From Hofstenia miamia (taxonomy: Eukaryota; Xenacoelomorpha; Acoela): a DNA stretch of 64,000 nucleotides. The stretch spans positions 2,226,663-2,290,662 of the forward strand of contig SCFE01000032.1 in the NCBI GenBank assembly GCA_004352715.1, given 5' to 3'. A program made the position numbers and the translations under genes. The notes beneath the pieces were generated by a model, which saw only the letters and a program-made list of their open reading frames with translations, had not been told where the DNA came from and did no database searches. Positions 46,501 through 54,000 of this stretch are shown one piece after another (positions within the stretch are counted from its first letter, which is position 1; each line of letters starts with the position of its first letter).

Positions 46501-48089
46501 TTACCTAAAAAATCATTAAGTGCATAAAAATTCAACATGTAACACCCTCACCTTTTTAAAATTCAAAAAGTTAGACAAATGAATTTCCAACCATGCCTCA
46601 TGGTCATTGTTGCATTTACGAATTTTTTGCTGAAATTATTGATATTGCAATCTAACAATAGAACCATAGCATAATCTAATCCCTTAATACGAAATTCACA
46701 GGAAAAAAGAAATGTGGTAGAAAATTAGATGTCCATCTATTCAATAATCACCCAAACCTTTTGTAATAAAATTTAGATATAATATTCAAACACACAAGAC
46801 GTTCTTTACAAGCATTGCACAATACACATAGGTAAAACGCATTATAATCCACAATAGCATTCAAATCTACTCCGCAATTGCATAAAAGCAAAACCATTGC
46901 TTACTTTCAAAGAAAATGCACAATGAACATCGTTCCCTTCTTTCAATGATGTTACAATATTTGTTCTTGTTGCACAGAAAAAATTCAATTTGCGCAATGT
47001 ATTATCAGCTGTATTTTTACAGATAATTCCAAGCAAAAACTCCGAGTATTTTTTCTTCAGTTGTTTTTTCATTCATATAATTAAAATATTTTAATCAGCT
47101 GACTGATGGATTTCTTAGAAGAAAAATGTTGATGTGTAAAGTGTATAAGAAAATATATGTTTATAGAACAGTAAATGCAAAAATAGTCTTAGAGAAATTA
47201 ACACTTTAATTTATCGAAGATGAATTTTAACTTTACAGTAAAGCCTTAGTGTTATTGTGCCTGGCTCTTAATGAAAAAGAGATTAAATTCTGAACAGAAA
47301 AAAATAAAATTTTAAGGAAATATATGCAGTATCACGATTTGGTAAAATAAGTATAGAAAGTATTAAAGTTAAAAATTGTTTATTGATTATTGAGAGGAAA
47401 TTCGATACAAACGTCAATTATTAGAAGTATTAGGTGACAATGTCAACCATTTGATTGGAATAGATTTCATTCAATGGGTACAACAAGATCATATGCAATT
47501 TAATATAGAACTCAGAAAGTGTTAATCCAATATAAAAGGTGCTGGCCCTTTGTCACACGCTTTGATAAATTTGGAAAAGTGTTTGGTTTCAAACAGCCGT
47601 TAATATCCTATTTCACAGCTACTTGTCTTCAAACGGTATAAACAAACGCCTATTCGCTGTTTTCAACTGTCGACTAAAACGAAATAAGTGGGTGTATCTA
47701 CGGTTAACAAGCAAATATTACAAAAAACAAGCAACTTACTGGAGCCCAAGTCGACATTTCGAACGAGGTACTTCTCCATATCGGATTCGTCCATTCCCTT
47801 GAACGACGGACCCGGCATTTTGAATTTTTTGTACTTTTCTTTGGCTTATCTAAAATTTAAAAAAATATTTAAAANNNNNNNNNNNNNNNNNNNNNGCTGT
47901 TTTCAACTGTCGACTAAAACGAAATAAGTGGGTGTATCTACGGTTAACAAGCAAATATTACAAAAAACAAGCAACTTACTGGAGCCCAAGTCGACATTTC
48001 GAACGAGGTACTTCTCCATATCGGATTCGTCCATTCCCTTGAACGACGGACCCGGCATTTTGAATTTTTTGTACTTTTCTTTGGCTTAT
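30997..48089 (-). CDS. Mhc: Muscle myosin II heavy chain gene, complete, 38 coding exons
   Basis: The product is the heavy chain of sarcomeric myosin II, the actin-dependent ATPase motor that dimerises through its rod to form thick filaments. Exon phases were followed one by one; the spliced frame stays open for 1,957 residues (exon 6A) or 1,958 (6B), the usual length for muscle myosin II. Visible landmarks are the N-terminal SH3-like region, P-loop GESGAGKT (175-182), switch I NDNSSRFG (236-243), switch II DIAGFE (461-466), a lysine-rich loop 2 (628-649), the two reactive cysteines in [13 protein letters not shown], the head-rod proline (about 833), a coiled-coil rod of about 1,100 residues and a short non-helical tailpiece. 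Most acceptors read TTTAG. Introns run from 42 bp to 1.6 kb; those over 300 bp not listed separately (45,690-46,144; 39,088-39,551; 38,290-38,831; 33,788-34,267; 31,461-32,233) show no further exon. Exons 1 and 27 are each present twice at assembly joints. Confidence 0.96.
31308..31460 (-). CDS. Mhc: Mhc exon 37 (end of rod)
   Basis: Residues 1881-1931, [40 protein letters not shown] and a serine-rich start of the tailpiece. The A-D-RAEQAE motif ends most muscle myosin rods. Confidence 0.95.
31770..32000. repeat. Diverged dispersed repeat copy in Mhc intron 36
   Basis: Same weak family as 21,060-21,440 (TTTTTGAAAA/TTTCAAAAAAAT words followed by ACAAAACGGTTTGTGGCTTTAAAGA). Confidence 0.3.
32234..32416 (-). 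CDS. Mhc: Mhc exon 36 (LMM rod)
   Basis: Residues 1820-1880, [20 protein letters not shown] to [10 protein letters not shown]. Confidence 0.95.
32531..32731 (-). CDS. Mhc: Mhc exon 35 (LMM rod)
   Basis: Residues 1753-1819, [20 protein letters not shown] to [13 protein letters not shown]. Its acceptor (TTTCAG) is the only CAG acceptor among the coding exons. Confidence 0.95.
32777..32965 (-). CDS. Mhc: Mhc exon 34 (LMM rod)
   Basis: Residues 1690-1752, [20 protein letters not shown] to [13 protein letters not shown]. Confidence 0.95.
33035..33163 (-). CDS. Mhc: Mhc exon 33 (LMM rod)
   Basis: Residues 1647-1689, [20 protein letters not shown] to ELQTSQEQ. Confidence 0.94.
33265..33457 (-). 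CDS. Mhc: Mhc exon 32 (LMM rod)
   Basis: Residues 1582-1646, [20 protein letters not shown] to [11 protein letters not shown]. Confidence 0.95.
33547..33787 (-). CDS. Mhc: Mhc exon 31 (LMM rod)
   Basis: Residues 1502-1581. [20 protein letters not shown] is a signature light meromyosin motif; ends [14 protein letters not shown]. Confidence 0.96.
34268..34484 (-). CDS. Mhc: Mhc exon 30 (LMM rod)
   Basis: Residues 1430-1501, [20 protein letters not shown] onward, the conserved light meromyosin stretch. Confidence 0.95.
34592..34732 (-). CDS. Mhc: Mhc exon 29 (rod)
   Basis: Residues 1383-1429, [20 protein letters not shown] to [10 protein letters not shown], coiled coil. Confidence 0.94.
34847..35035 (-). 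CDS. Mhc: Mhc exon 28 (rod)
   Basis: Residues 1320-1382, [40 protein letters not shown] and so on, coiled coil. Confidence 0.94.
35126..35371 (-). CDS. Mhc: Mhc exon 27 (rod), second copy at an assembly joint
   Basis: Repeats the 82-codon exon with its flanking introns. Using both would add 82 residues, which is not a multiple of 7 or 28 and would put the coiled coil out of register. An unmerged contig overlap is much more likely than a real extra exon. Confidence 0.8.
35499..35743. mobile_element. Small inverted-repeat element (MITE-like) in an Mhc intron
   Basis: About 245 bp. The left end AACTAGGATCCTGTGGGAT matches the reverse complement of the right end (AACTAGGATTTTGCGGAAT) at about 15 of 19 positions. 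Non-coding. It is repeated at 36,366-36,610 because of the assembly duplication, with one base difference noted. Confidence 0.45.
35993..36238 (-). CDS. Mhc: Mhc exon 27 (rod), upstream copy
   Basis: Residues 1238-1319, [20 protein letters not shown] and ending [13 protein letters not shown]. The same exon occurs again at 35,126-35,371 across the single N at 35,907. One copy completes a normal-length myosin. Confidence 0.9.
36762..37007 (-). CDS. Mhc: Mhc exon 26 (rod)
   Basis: Residues 1156-1237, [20 protein letters not shown] onward; 82 codons with whole codons at both ends. Confidence 0.95.
37096..37239 (-). CDS. Mhc: Mhc exon 25 (rod)
   Basis: Residues 1108-1155, [19 protein letters not shown] and the widely conserved [11 protein letters not shown]. 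Confidence 0.95.
37284..37374 (-). CDS. Mhc: Mhc exon 24 (rod)
   Basis: Residues 1077-1107, coiled coil ending [11 protein letters not shown]. Enters with a split Lys codon. Confidence 0.93.
37442..37674 (-). CDS. Mhc: Mhc exon 23 (S2 rod)
   Basis: Residues 1000-1076, [20 protein letters not shown] and the conserved [20 protein letters not shown]. Confidence 0.95.
37779..37955 (-). CDS. Mhc: Mhc exon 22 (S2 rod)
   Basis: Residues 941-999, [20 protein letters not shown] and onward, including the conserved [11 protein letters not shown] type rod segment. Confidence 0.94.
38134..38289 (-). CDS. Mhc: Mhc exon 21 (S2 rod)
   Basis: Residues 889-940, coiled coil rich in Glu, Lys and Gln ([15 protein letters not shown]...). 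Whole codons at both ends. Confidence 0.94.
38832..39087 (-). CDS. Mhc: Mhc exon 20 (lever arm and start of rod)
   Basis: Residues 803-888. [17 protein letters not shown] is the regulatory light-chain site; the head-rod proline is in YGKVKPLL. It then enters a Glu/Lys heptad coiled coil. Confidence 0.95.
39552..39688 (-). CDS. Mhc: Mhc exon 19 (converter and lever start)
   Basis: Residues 758-802, [19 protein letters not shown] followed by the first light-chain-binding helix segment. Confidence 0.95.
39759..39876 (-). CDS. Mhc: Mhc exon 18
   Basis: Residues 718-757, [20 protein letters not shown] through [10 protein letters not shown], the converter region. Confidence 0.94.
39946..40063 (-). 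CDS. Mhc: Mhc exon 17 (reactive cysteine helices)
   Basis: Residues 679-717. [20 protein letters not shown] carries both reactive cysteines (SH2 then SH1) at the lever pivot. Confidence 0.96.
40137..40224 (-). CDS. Mhc: Mhc exon 16
   Basis: Residues 650-678, [20 protein letters not shown] and IVPNERKQP, strongly conserved in class II myosins. Confidence 0.95.
40315..40382 (-). CDS. Mhc: Mhc exon 15 (loop 2)
   Basis: Residues 627-649. [13 protein letters not shown] is the flexible lysine-rich actin-binding loop 2 at the 50K/20K junction, followed by TISGNHK. Only 68 nt. Confidence 0.93.
40383..42005 (-). other. Mhc intron 14, the gene's longest, with (TA)n tracts and a joint N
   Basis: 1.6 kb with three (TA)n arrays and a single N at 41,486. 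I found no alternative version of the loop 2 exon in it. The N may hide a collapsed or missing stretch. Confidence 0.6.
40461..40518. repeat. (TA)n microsatellite
   Basis: Near-perfect TA dinucleotide array in Mhc intron 14. Two shorter arrays follow near 40,577-40,592 and 40,780-40,806. Confidence 0.95.
42006..42126 (-). CDS. Mhc: Mhc exon 14
   Basis: Residues 587-626, [20 protein letters not shown] and onward up to loop 2. Donor GTATG. Confidence 0.94.
42173..42345 (-). CDS. Mhc: Mhc exon 13
   Basis: Residues 529-586, [17 protein letters not shown] through [12 protein letters not shown], a conserved lower 50-kDa segment. Confidence 0.95.
42452..42629 (-). CDS. Mhc: Mhc exon 12 (relay region)
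   Basis: Residues 470-528. [20 protein letters not shown] is the relay helix; [16 protein letters not shown] follows. The final Gly is split with exon 13. Confidence 0.96.
42733..43004 (-). CDS. Mhc: Mhc exon 11 (switch II)
   Basis: Residues 379-469. Contains [15 protein letters not shown] and ends in [14 protein letters not shown], the switch II region (DIAGFE, 461-466). Confidence 0.96.
43091..43283 (-). CDS. Mhc: Mhc exon 10
   Basis: Residues 315-378, with [20 protein letters not shown] and [19 protein letters not shown], the conserved upper 50-kDa core. Confidence 0.95.
43385..43497 (-). CDS. Mhc: Mhc exon 9
   Basis: Residues 277-314, with [16 protein letters not shown] and NPEDYNF, typical of the upper 50-kDa region. 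Acceptor TTTTAG. Confidence 0.94.
43592..43693 (-). CDS. Mhc: Mhc exon 8
   Basis: Residues 243-276, [20 protein letters not shown] followed by [14 protein letters not shown], a conserved motor segment. It follows a 43-bp intron. Confidence 0.95.
43737..43833 (-). CDS. Mhc: Mhc exon 7 (switch I)
   Basis: Starts [20 protein letters not shown] and ends in the switch I motif NDNSSRF, whose final Gly is split with exon 8. Residues 211-242 in the 6A numbering. Confidence 0.95.
43834..44805 (-). other. Mhc intron between exons 6B and 7
   Basis: About 970 bp of AT-rich intron. No third version of exon 6 or second version of exon 7 was found on reading it, and no recognisable transposon. Confidence 0.6.
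44806..44917 (-). CDS. Mhc: Mhc exon 6B, mutually exclusive P-loop and loop 1 exon
   Basis: Encodes the same P-loop block and then an alanine-rich loop 1 ([18 protein letters not shown]), 37 residues. Acceptor ends TCTAG, donor GTATCT. If exon 6A were also included, this exon would be read from its first base as TGG TGA, an immediate stop, so only one of the pair can be used. Confidence 0.93.
44918..45232 (-). promoter_or_regulatory. Intron between exons 6A and 6B with strong RNA hairpins
   Basis: A 15-bp perfect stem pairs 44,962-44,976 with 45,061-45,075. A 7-bp inner stem pairs 44,983-44,989 with 45,042-45,048. A separate 7-bp hairpin (45,157-45,163 with 45,179-45,185) lies about 50 nt past the exon 6A donor. 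Such structures can control mutually exclusive splice choice; that role is inferred. Confidence 0.55.
45233..45341 (-). CDS. Mhc: Mhc exon 6A, mutually exclusive P-loop and loop 1 exon
   Basis: Encodes [19 protein letters not shown] and then a Gly/Ser/Lys-rich loop 1 ([17 protein letters not shown]), 36 residues. Acceptor ends TTAAG and donor is GTAGAT, both weaker than the gene's norm. It is an alternative to exon 6B: same incoming phase, same outgoing phase. Loop 1 in class II myosins tunes nucleotide release, so the two forms probably give fast and slow variants (inference). Confidence 0.93.
45461..45488 (-). CDS. Mhc: Mhc exon 5, a 28-nt microexon
   Basis: Encodes the residues just before the P-loop ([10 protein letters not shown], residues 165-174 with shared end codons). 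It is bounded by ATTTAG and GTAAG. Without it the phases of exons 4 and 6 do not join. Confidence 0.93.
45533..45689 (-). CDS. Mhc: Mhc exon 4
   Basis: Residues 113-164 plus one base, with the conserved [19 protein letters not shown] and [17 protein letters not shown]. The next intron is 44 bp. Confidence 0.95.
46145..46288 (-). CDS. Mhc: Mhc exon 3
   Basis: Residues 65-112, with [20 protein letters not shown] and the conserved ILHNLRARY. Whole codons at both ends (144 nt). Confidence 0.94.
46331..46443 (-). CDS. Mhc: Mhc exon 2 (SH3-like domain)
   Basis: Residues 27-64, including [16 protein letters not shown], match the N-terminal SH3-like subdomain of muscle myosins. Acceptor AATTTAG, donor GTTTGC; the following intron is only 42 bp. 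Confidence 0.92.
46444..47739 (-). promoter_or_regulatory. Mhc intron 1, candidate muscle enhancer
   Basis: A 1.3-kb intron just after the start codon exon. It holds two CAGCTG E-boxes 90 bp apart (47,006 and 47,096) and a CAGTTG between them. First introns of muscle genes often carry MyoD/MEF2-type enhancers; here that is inference. A 76-codon open frame inside it (46,842-47,072, minus) has no recognisable similarity. Confidence 0.3.
47740..47818 (-). CDS. Mhc: Mhc exon 1, second copy at an assembly joint
   Basis: This is an identical repeat of the coding exon 240 bp further along, across the 21-base N run at 47,875-47,895. Only one copy is needed; either gives the same protein. It is most likely an unmerged contig end. 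Confidence 0.8.
47980..48089 (-). CDS. Mhc: Mhc exon 1 (upstream copy): 5' UTR end and start codon
   Basis: ATG lies at 48,058-48,056 and codes residues 1-26 ([19 protein letters not shown]...) plus one base. A good acceptor (aattttag) lies 31 nt upstream of the ATG, so the 5' UTR is itself spliced to an upstream leader, in cis or in trans. Donor is GTAAG. Confidence 0.9.
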
Positions 48090-48114
48090 CTAAAATTTAA
48101 AAAAATATTTAAAA

Positions 48115-50650
48115 AGTTCAACATGAAAAGAAAACTTAAATTAAGTAAATGAAAACTTTCAATGCAGAGATAAAATGAGGATGCATTTATTTGAAAAGTA
48201 TTTTTTTAAATTAATAGCAATTAATGATCTCTTACTTAAAGTATTTAGAAGATTCTTATAAATTATAGCACTGGCTAATTTTCAATCTTTTGCAAATTTG
48301 CAATAATAACTAAAGAATTTTATCAGTTTTTGTTCGTCGAAGAAAATCTCTTTCAGCATTTCCAAATGCAATCACAAAAATATTAATAAGAAATATCTTC
48401 CAAAATTATCAATTGAAAAGAAAAGATACCATTAATGCACACATGTTTGTGTTTTCCATCAAAATAAAAATGTTTCAATAATATCAAATAATTTTGCCAG
48501 AAACAATAGACTAGTAGTAGATTTAAGTCAAGCAATAAGTTAAAATATAACTAGTAAAAAAGGTTTCAAATTGGAAGATTTATAGAGAATATATTATCAT
48601 TATGAAAAGCAAATTTACTAAATTAATATAGAAATAAAAAATACAGCTATTGGTTGATAAAAAATAAAAACGTGGGAAGTGCGATGCTAGGCTTTCATTG
48701 CAACAGAACAGCATCCATATAAATGCTAGGAAGTAAATTAATCCAGAATGGAAAGCAAATATATGGATGGGAAGTGATGAAAGGAAAGCATCCACTGGAG
48801 ATATTAAGACATAACAAGAATCAAACTCCATACCTATAAACAACCTTGAAAGAGAATAAATGAAGAAAAGTGTACGTGGCACACCCTAAACCGTCTAATG
48901 TTTCTGTAGCTAACTGTAGACGTATTAGATAAGGAATTTCTTCCAAATGCAGCGGGTCACACAAGCATGTCAACGTGATAGCAAAAGGTCAGCAGATAAC
49001 AAATTAATAACGCCGCCTTAGTTGCGTTGCCATTTGAAATCAGAAACCACGCGATTCAGAATGTAACCTCTTCACAAAAATAACGCCTATCACGCTGTTA
49101 TTATCAATTGACTATAAAACAGTTAAATCATATATCTTATTGGGAATTTGGAGACTGAAACTACCTTACGATTAACACTTAACTACATGTACATGTAAAA
49201 TACATCGCAATTTTAAACATTTTTTATTGACTGCGGATGTGATCTGTAATGGTTACAACCTGTTTATTGCGACTCCGGGGTATAATTCAAATCACTTATA
49301 AATGTCACTGTCAAAGTAATAAATATGTTGGCCAGGGTGCCATAAATTTTCATCTGCCGATATTTCGATAAGTAGTTTAAAGATAAGCACTTGATTGAGG
49401 ATTTTACGATGAAATTTAAGGTGTCAATTAGATTTGCATTCATGCCAAAAAATCCTATAAAGCAGATATTTACATGAAACACTGCACTGCACTACATGAG
49501 TTCAATAATTCCAAACGAATATTTACTATTGCATTGGAAGCTTCTAAGGTAATAAAGTACGCTAAGTATGTTTCTAAACACTATAAAATTTAAAACAAAT
49601 TTTAATTGTTGGATTAAAACCAACATAGTTTATACAATAACTATAATATATAGACGTCGTCTTAAGTTTTTCGGACAAACTCCAACAATTTGCCCTTAGT
49701 AAATATCATGCCAAATAAATAAACTTATGTCAAAGCCAAAATACCTTGTTATAGAAAAGAACTATTGAAATAATCTTTCTACTAGCGTGCCCCTTATAAA
49801 ATGTTGGGTGTACAGATAGTTTCATAACGTTTAATATGCCAATAAACAGGCGATTTGAGCATTTAAGTAAAAATCACTACCAAAGCAATGCTTGGCTCAA
49901 TAACATCTGAAACTTGAAAAGGCAAATGAAAGTTTCAAAAAACCAGTGATATCAAAATATATGAATGGTAAATAAGATGATTGGGAAGCAATAAGCACTT
50001 GGAGATCATTAAAAAAATTTATGATATGAAGTGAAAATACAGTTACGCCAAGTTTAATACAAAGATTCCCACGATTTTAATTACAATAAATACAACTTTA
50101 CTGCCAAGAGGTTTGATAATAATCTTTGCCTGATGGAATTGAGTAAATATTTTGACAGAGGTATTGTCAACCTTGCTACAGTAACAAAACAATGTGTAGC
50201 ACTCGCGGAAGATTTACCAATGAACAGAAAATCTTCCACATTAGAAACACATTTTAATCTTTTTTAAGAGTATGTTTTCCAAAACATTCATTCCTTAATG
50301 TTTCTATTCTAAATCGCAATCACATCATCACCAAGCCTATACTGATTGCATACTCCCATAAACATTTTAAATTCTCTTTTTGGAAAAAATATTAATTCCC
50401 TAAAGGCAAGCCAAAACTGAATAATCTAGAAAATTCTAGACATATTTTGATCTTTGTAATCCTTAAGAAAGATATGAGATCTTAAATGAAATATATTCAA
50501 AACAATTATATGTATGTATATGTATATATATTAGGCAGCTGCGAGACAGCAAGTTGACTTTCTTAAGCTCGCTTTAGCCTAAGCTATATACAACTGTGCT
50601 ACCCTATATAAATACATGTTAAACTAAATTTCTAGTATTCGTAAGGTCCT
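48115..50650. other. Mhc upstream region
   Basis: About 2.5 kb that should contain the Mhc leader exon and promoter, as a splice acceptor precedes the start codon. I could not pick out a TATA box or leader exon with confidence. No other gene recognised. Confidence 0.35.
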
Positions 50651-50660
50651 AATATATATA

Positions 50661-50698
<38 letters not shown>

Positions 50699-50846
50699 NN
50701 NNNNNNNNNNNNNNNNNNNNNNNNNNNNNNNNNNNNNNNNNNNNNNNNNNNNNNNNNNNNNNNNNNNNNNNNNNNNNNNNNNNNNNNNNNNNNNNNNNNN
50801 NNNNNNNNNNNNNNNNNNNNNNNNNNNNNNNNNNNATATATATATA
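50651..50846. repeat. (TA)n microsatellite broken by a gap
   Basis: TA arrays on both sides of the N run 50,699-50,835; the gap was probably caused by the repeat. Confidence 0.9.
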
Positions 50847-52120
50847 AGGAAAGATTGATTAGTGATGCCAAAACATGTAGAGTTACACAATACTATTTCA
50901 AGCAGGACATTTGTTCTACTTTCACTTAAACTCAATAACCGAGAACTTAAAATAAAAGAATAAAGAAAGTCACAATATTTTGATAACCCTTTGAGTATGA
51001 GGAATTGGACGTGTTAAACAAATACCTCTCCTTGTAAACATGTTTTTGAACTGATTCAATTAAGAAAGCCTAATGAAATTTCGAACTCGTGTAAGTGCGA
51101 AACAGATAACACAATGAAAGGAGTGGATTTACAAGTTTGCATTAACAACAATTAGACAACGGTTGTAAATTAAATACTAACAAGTTATTATCTGATCATT
51201 TACGCATGTCAACACCTAGGCATTCTTACCAAATCTTATTTTCGTGATTCCTTTGAATACATCAATGAATGAAACGAAATGATGAAATTCAATATTCTAT
51301 GATAACACAGAATTGATATTACTTTATTCCGAGAAACCTATTAATAAATTTAGATGCGAATTAAATGCCTAATAAACTTTTCCAAGAAGTTTAATAGCAA
51401 AAAAATTCGAGCGAAATAAAAATCCAACAAATTTTCACACGTTTTTTACAAATAAACAGTTTGGGTGTTTAGTGAAATTCGAATAGAAAACCCAAATTAA
51501 GTTTTGATCGATGATCCGGATGAAATATTTAAATAATCAGATTTCATAAATCCATAGAGACTCCAGTTAGAAATAATATTATCACAAGTGATACTTGATT
51601 ATATTAAATGAAAGTACGCTGTTATAATCGACTTGGATAAAAGATTAAACATTCTTATCACACGCCACTGTGCGGCAAATTTTACATATCGATTCACATT
51701 CGGTGTAATGTAACTGATAGCACAGAGCATCGTTACAGCCTATCGATTTTCAGTTGAATCAGAATCAAAATTTAAACTTTGCCATATTGGTAGGAATTGA
51801 AAAATATTTTTTATTGAAAACAACTCAATTATAAAATTTTTCATAGAAAATGAACACTATACATGGGCACTATACTATGGGCAAACGTTAATGCTTCACG
51901 AAATAAATCTCACCATATCATTAAATAAAAAGAACAAAAGGATTTAATGTTACAAATTTGGAATGATTGCTATTTCTACTGCAACGAATTTGTAGATAAA
52001 TTATTCTAAGATATTCATGTTCAACATTGTGTTGAAAATAAACTTCACGGAAAACGGTAACTGCATTCTTTATCATTGAATAAAAAGTCCATATTTCTTA
52101 TGTCGTATCGAGAACTTATA
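50847..52120. other. AT-rich intergenic DNA, nothing recognised
   Basis: No gene or mobile element identified; GCCACTGTGCGGC at 51,664 recurs in similar form near 57,690 and 58,196, hinting at a dispersed repeat. Confidence 0.4.
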
Positions 52121-52169
52121 TTTTAAAACGTAGGCCAATATTCTACTAACAATGAGTCCCCACTTGGAC

Positions 52170-52650
52170 CAATTGGAGATGAAGTCTGGGCAGGGAAATT
52201 CCTCTTATACGTCCTTACCATAAATGGCCGCGGGTGTAATTTTTTATAACCGCATTGTACTCCGCCCGCAGTGTGTGAGCCCGCAAATGCACTGCTCCCG
52301 CATGTCAATTAGAAAAATTCACCCGCATCCGCAACACACCCGCTATTTTCTAACTGTCGCCATGTGATTGGTTCAACGAGGCGGCGTCATTTCAAGTAAT
52401 TAAGCCAAAAAATGTCAATCACCGAATTGACTTTTGATTAATTTTGTTTAATTGAGTGAATGATGTCAAATATATTATACTACATAGATTTTGTAGTATA
52501 ATTAATATTTTATTAGTTACGTATTACACATGTAACAAAATAAATATTTCCACCCGCACAGCAACCCGCATGGCATTTGAAATTCAGTACCCGCACTGCA
52601 CTGCAACCTGCGCGGGTAAACCCGCAACCCCGTCCAAATTGGTCCTCACC
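52170..52650. repeat. GC-rich island of CCCGCA repeats, possible non-autonomous DNA transposon
   Basis: About nine copies of CCCGCA/CCCGCT in one orientation in two clusters (52,260-52,335 and 52,551-52,635), with GCGGGT on each side. The base composition is unlike the rest of the window. Open frames here are side effects of the repeat. Similar acceptor-rich ends occur in some hAT-type MITEs, but I could not define clean termini. Confidence 0.55.
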
Positions 52651-52699
52651 ACAACATTCTGCGGATGCCTATGTAAACCTATGTCTGGAAAATACAACT

Positions 52700-53290
52700 A
52701 GCAATATAAAAACGTATTGTTAAAATGAAATTTCCAATACTGCTTTAATAGACGTGAAACTATTTTTGTGAAAACCAAATTAGCGAGCTTCGAATGTTTA
52801 TCAAGTAAACACCTACACAGATTTCAAAGGTGCCAAGGAAAATGATTTGACTAAAATACTACATTAGTTACAACTATTTTCACTAAGATTAAATGCAAAT
52901 GTCAAAATAATATATAGGTAATACAACATTATATATAAAACGAAACTTATGGAAACTTTTTCTAGCAATTTTTCATTTTAGTTAAAAATTGTTATAGAAA
53001 CCTAAATTACATTATAATAAAAATTCAAAGTAACAAACACAAGGCAAGATATGTTATTTATTATTAAAAGTGAATAAACTTAAAGATAGTCAACTAATGG
53101 AATAAAAAGAATCAAGAAACTTTTAAAACCAAGTGTACAGAGCAATAGAATGATTGGAAACCCGTGGTGTATCTAGATGAACTCCCCAGCTAATTTGTTT
53201 TGCAATACATCAAATTTGCTTTCTCATATATTTTAAATGATGTTCACAAAATATTCGCAATATTTAGATATATGCCTTGTGGTCAAATGA
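52700..53290. other. AT-rich intergenic DNA, nothing recognised
   Basis: No motif-bearing frame or repeat seen before the foldback element. Confidence 0.45.
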
Positions 53291-53292
53291 TA

Positions 53293-53951
53293 CAGGATGT
53301 CTCAAATTTAGTCTAAAGAATTTAAATATCCCTAATTTTTTAACGATGCAATGGACTTCACACACACTTACCAATGATTATGGCATTTTATTTGCATTTT
53401 GAATTTTTGAATTCGGCGACTCTTAACTTCAGTTATGACCTCTGGAGTAAAAGCACACTTTTTGTACTTTTTTGATATCTAGAAAGCAATTTTGTGCTTA
53501 CGACAAATACTGCTGGATAAAAAAGAATGATGGCAGCGGTGTGTTTGAGACACACCTATATCTAGGAAGAAATGTGTGTTTCAGCATAGCTAAAAGAAAG
53601 ATCGGCGATTTCAAAAATTATTGTTTATCAAAGTTAGTTAGCAATTGTGTGCTGATGACGAATAATGTTGGATAGAAAAGAATGATGGCAGTGACGTGTT
53701 GGAGACACACCCATATCTAGAAAGATAGGAAAACTGTAACATAGAAAGCGATTTATTTTGTTCAACAAGAGCAAAAGTGCACCTTTTCCCCAAAGATCAT
53801 AACTGGAGTAAAAGGTCGCCATTTCAAAAATTCAAAATGCAAATAAAATTCGATAACCTATAGTAAGTGTGTATGAAGTCACGTTGACATCAATTGCATC
53901 GTTCAAAAATTAGAGATATTTAAAATCCGTATACTAAGTTTGAGACACCTG
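53293..53951. mobile_element. Foldback element 2, mariner-like ends
   Basis: About 659 bp flanked by TA on both sides. The left end TACAGGATGTCTCAAATTT and right end (minus) TACCAGGTGTCTCAAACTT match, and the arms (53,293-53,465; 53,770-53,951) pair over about 175 bp including GAACGATGCAATTG-like and TTTATTTGCATTTTGAATTT blocks. CAGG-TGTCTCAAA ends are mariner/Tc1-like. Between the arms is a tandem direct repeat. No transposase coding, so non-autonomous. Confidence 0.8.
53489..53735. repeat. Two direct repeats inside foldback element 2
   Basis: CAATTTTGTGCTTACGAC (53,489) and CAATTGTGTGCTGATGAC (53,642) each begin a unit sharing AAAAGAATGATGGCAG, GTGTT(T/G)GAGACACACC and ATATCTAG, spaced about 153 bp. 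Confidence 0.75.
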
Positions 53952-53956
53952 GTACA

Positions 53957-53957
<1 letters not shown>

Positions 53958-53998
<41 letters not shown>
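53958..53998. repeat. (TA)n microsatellite
   Basis: Pure TA array directly beside the right end of foldback element 2, consistent with insertion at TA. Confidence 0.95.

Positions 53999-53999
<1 letters not shown>

Positions 54000-54000
<1 letters not shown>

Larger units (their letters stand above)
47656..48114. repeat. Tandem duplication across an N run (Mhc exon 1 region)
   Basis: 47,656-47,874 and 47,896-48,114 are repeated across the N run 47,875-47,895, offset 240 bp. Likely an unmerged contig end. Confidence 0.9.

Noticed and set aside
48580-48882. 100-codon minus-strand frame upstream of Mhc with hydrophobic stretches
   Set aside because: Phe/Ile/Leu-rich composition is what AT-rich DNA gives by chance; no motif or splice context.
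52123-52701. Short frames with Cys/Gly/Thr-rich peptides
   Set aside because: Generated by the CCCGCA repeat island.
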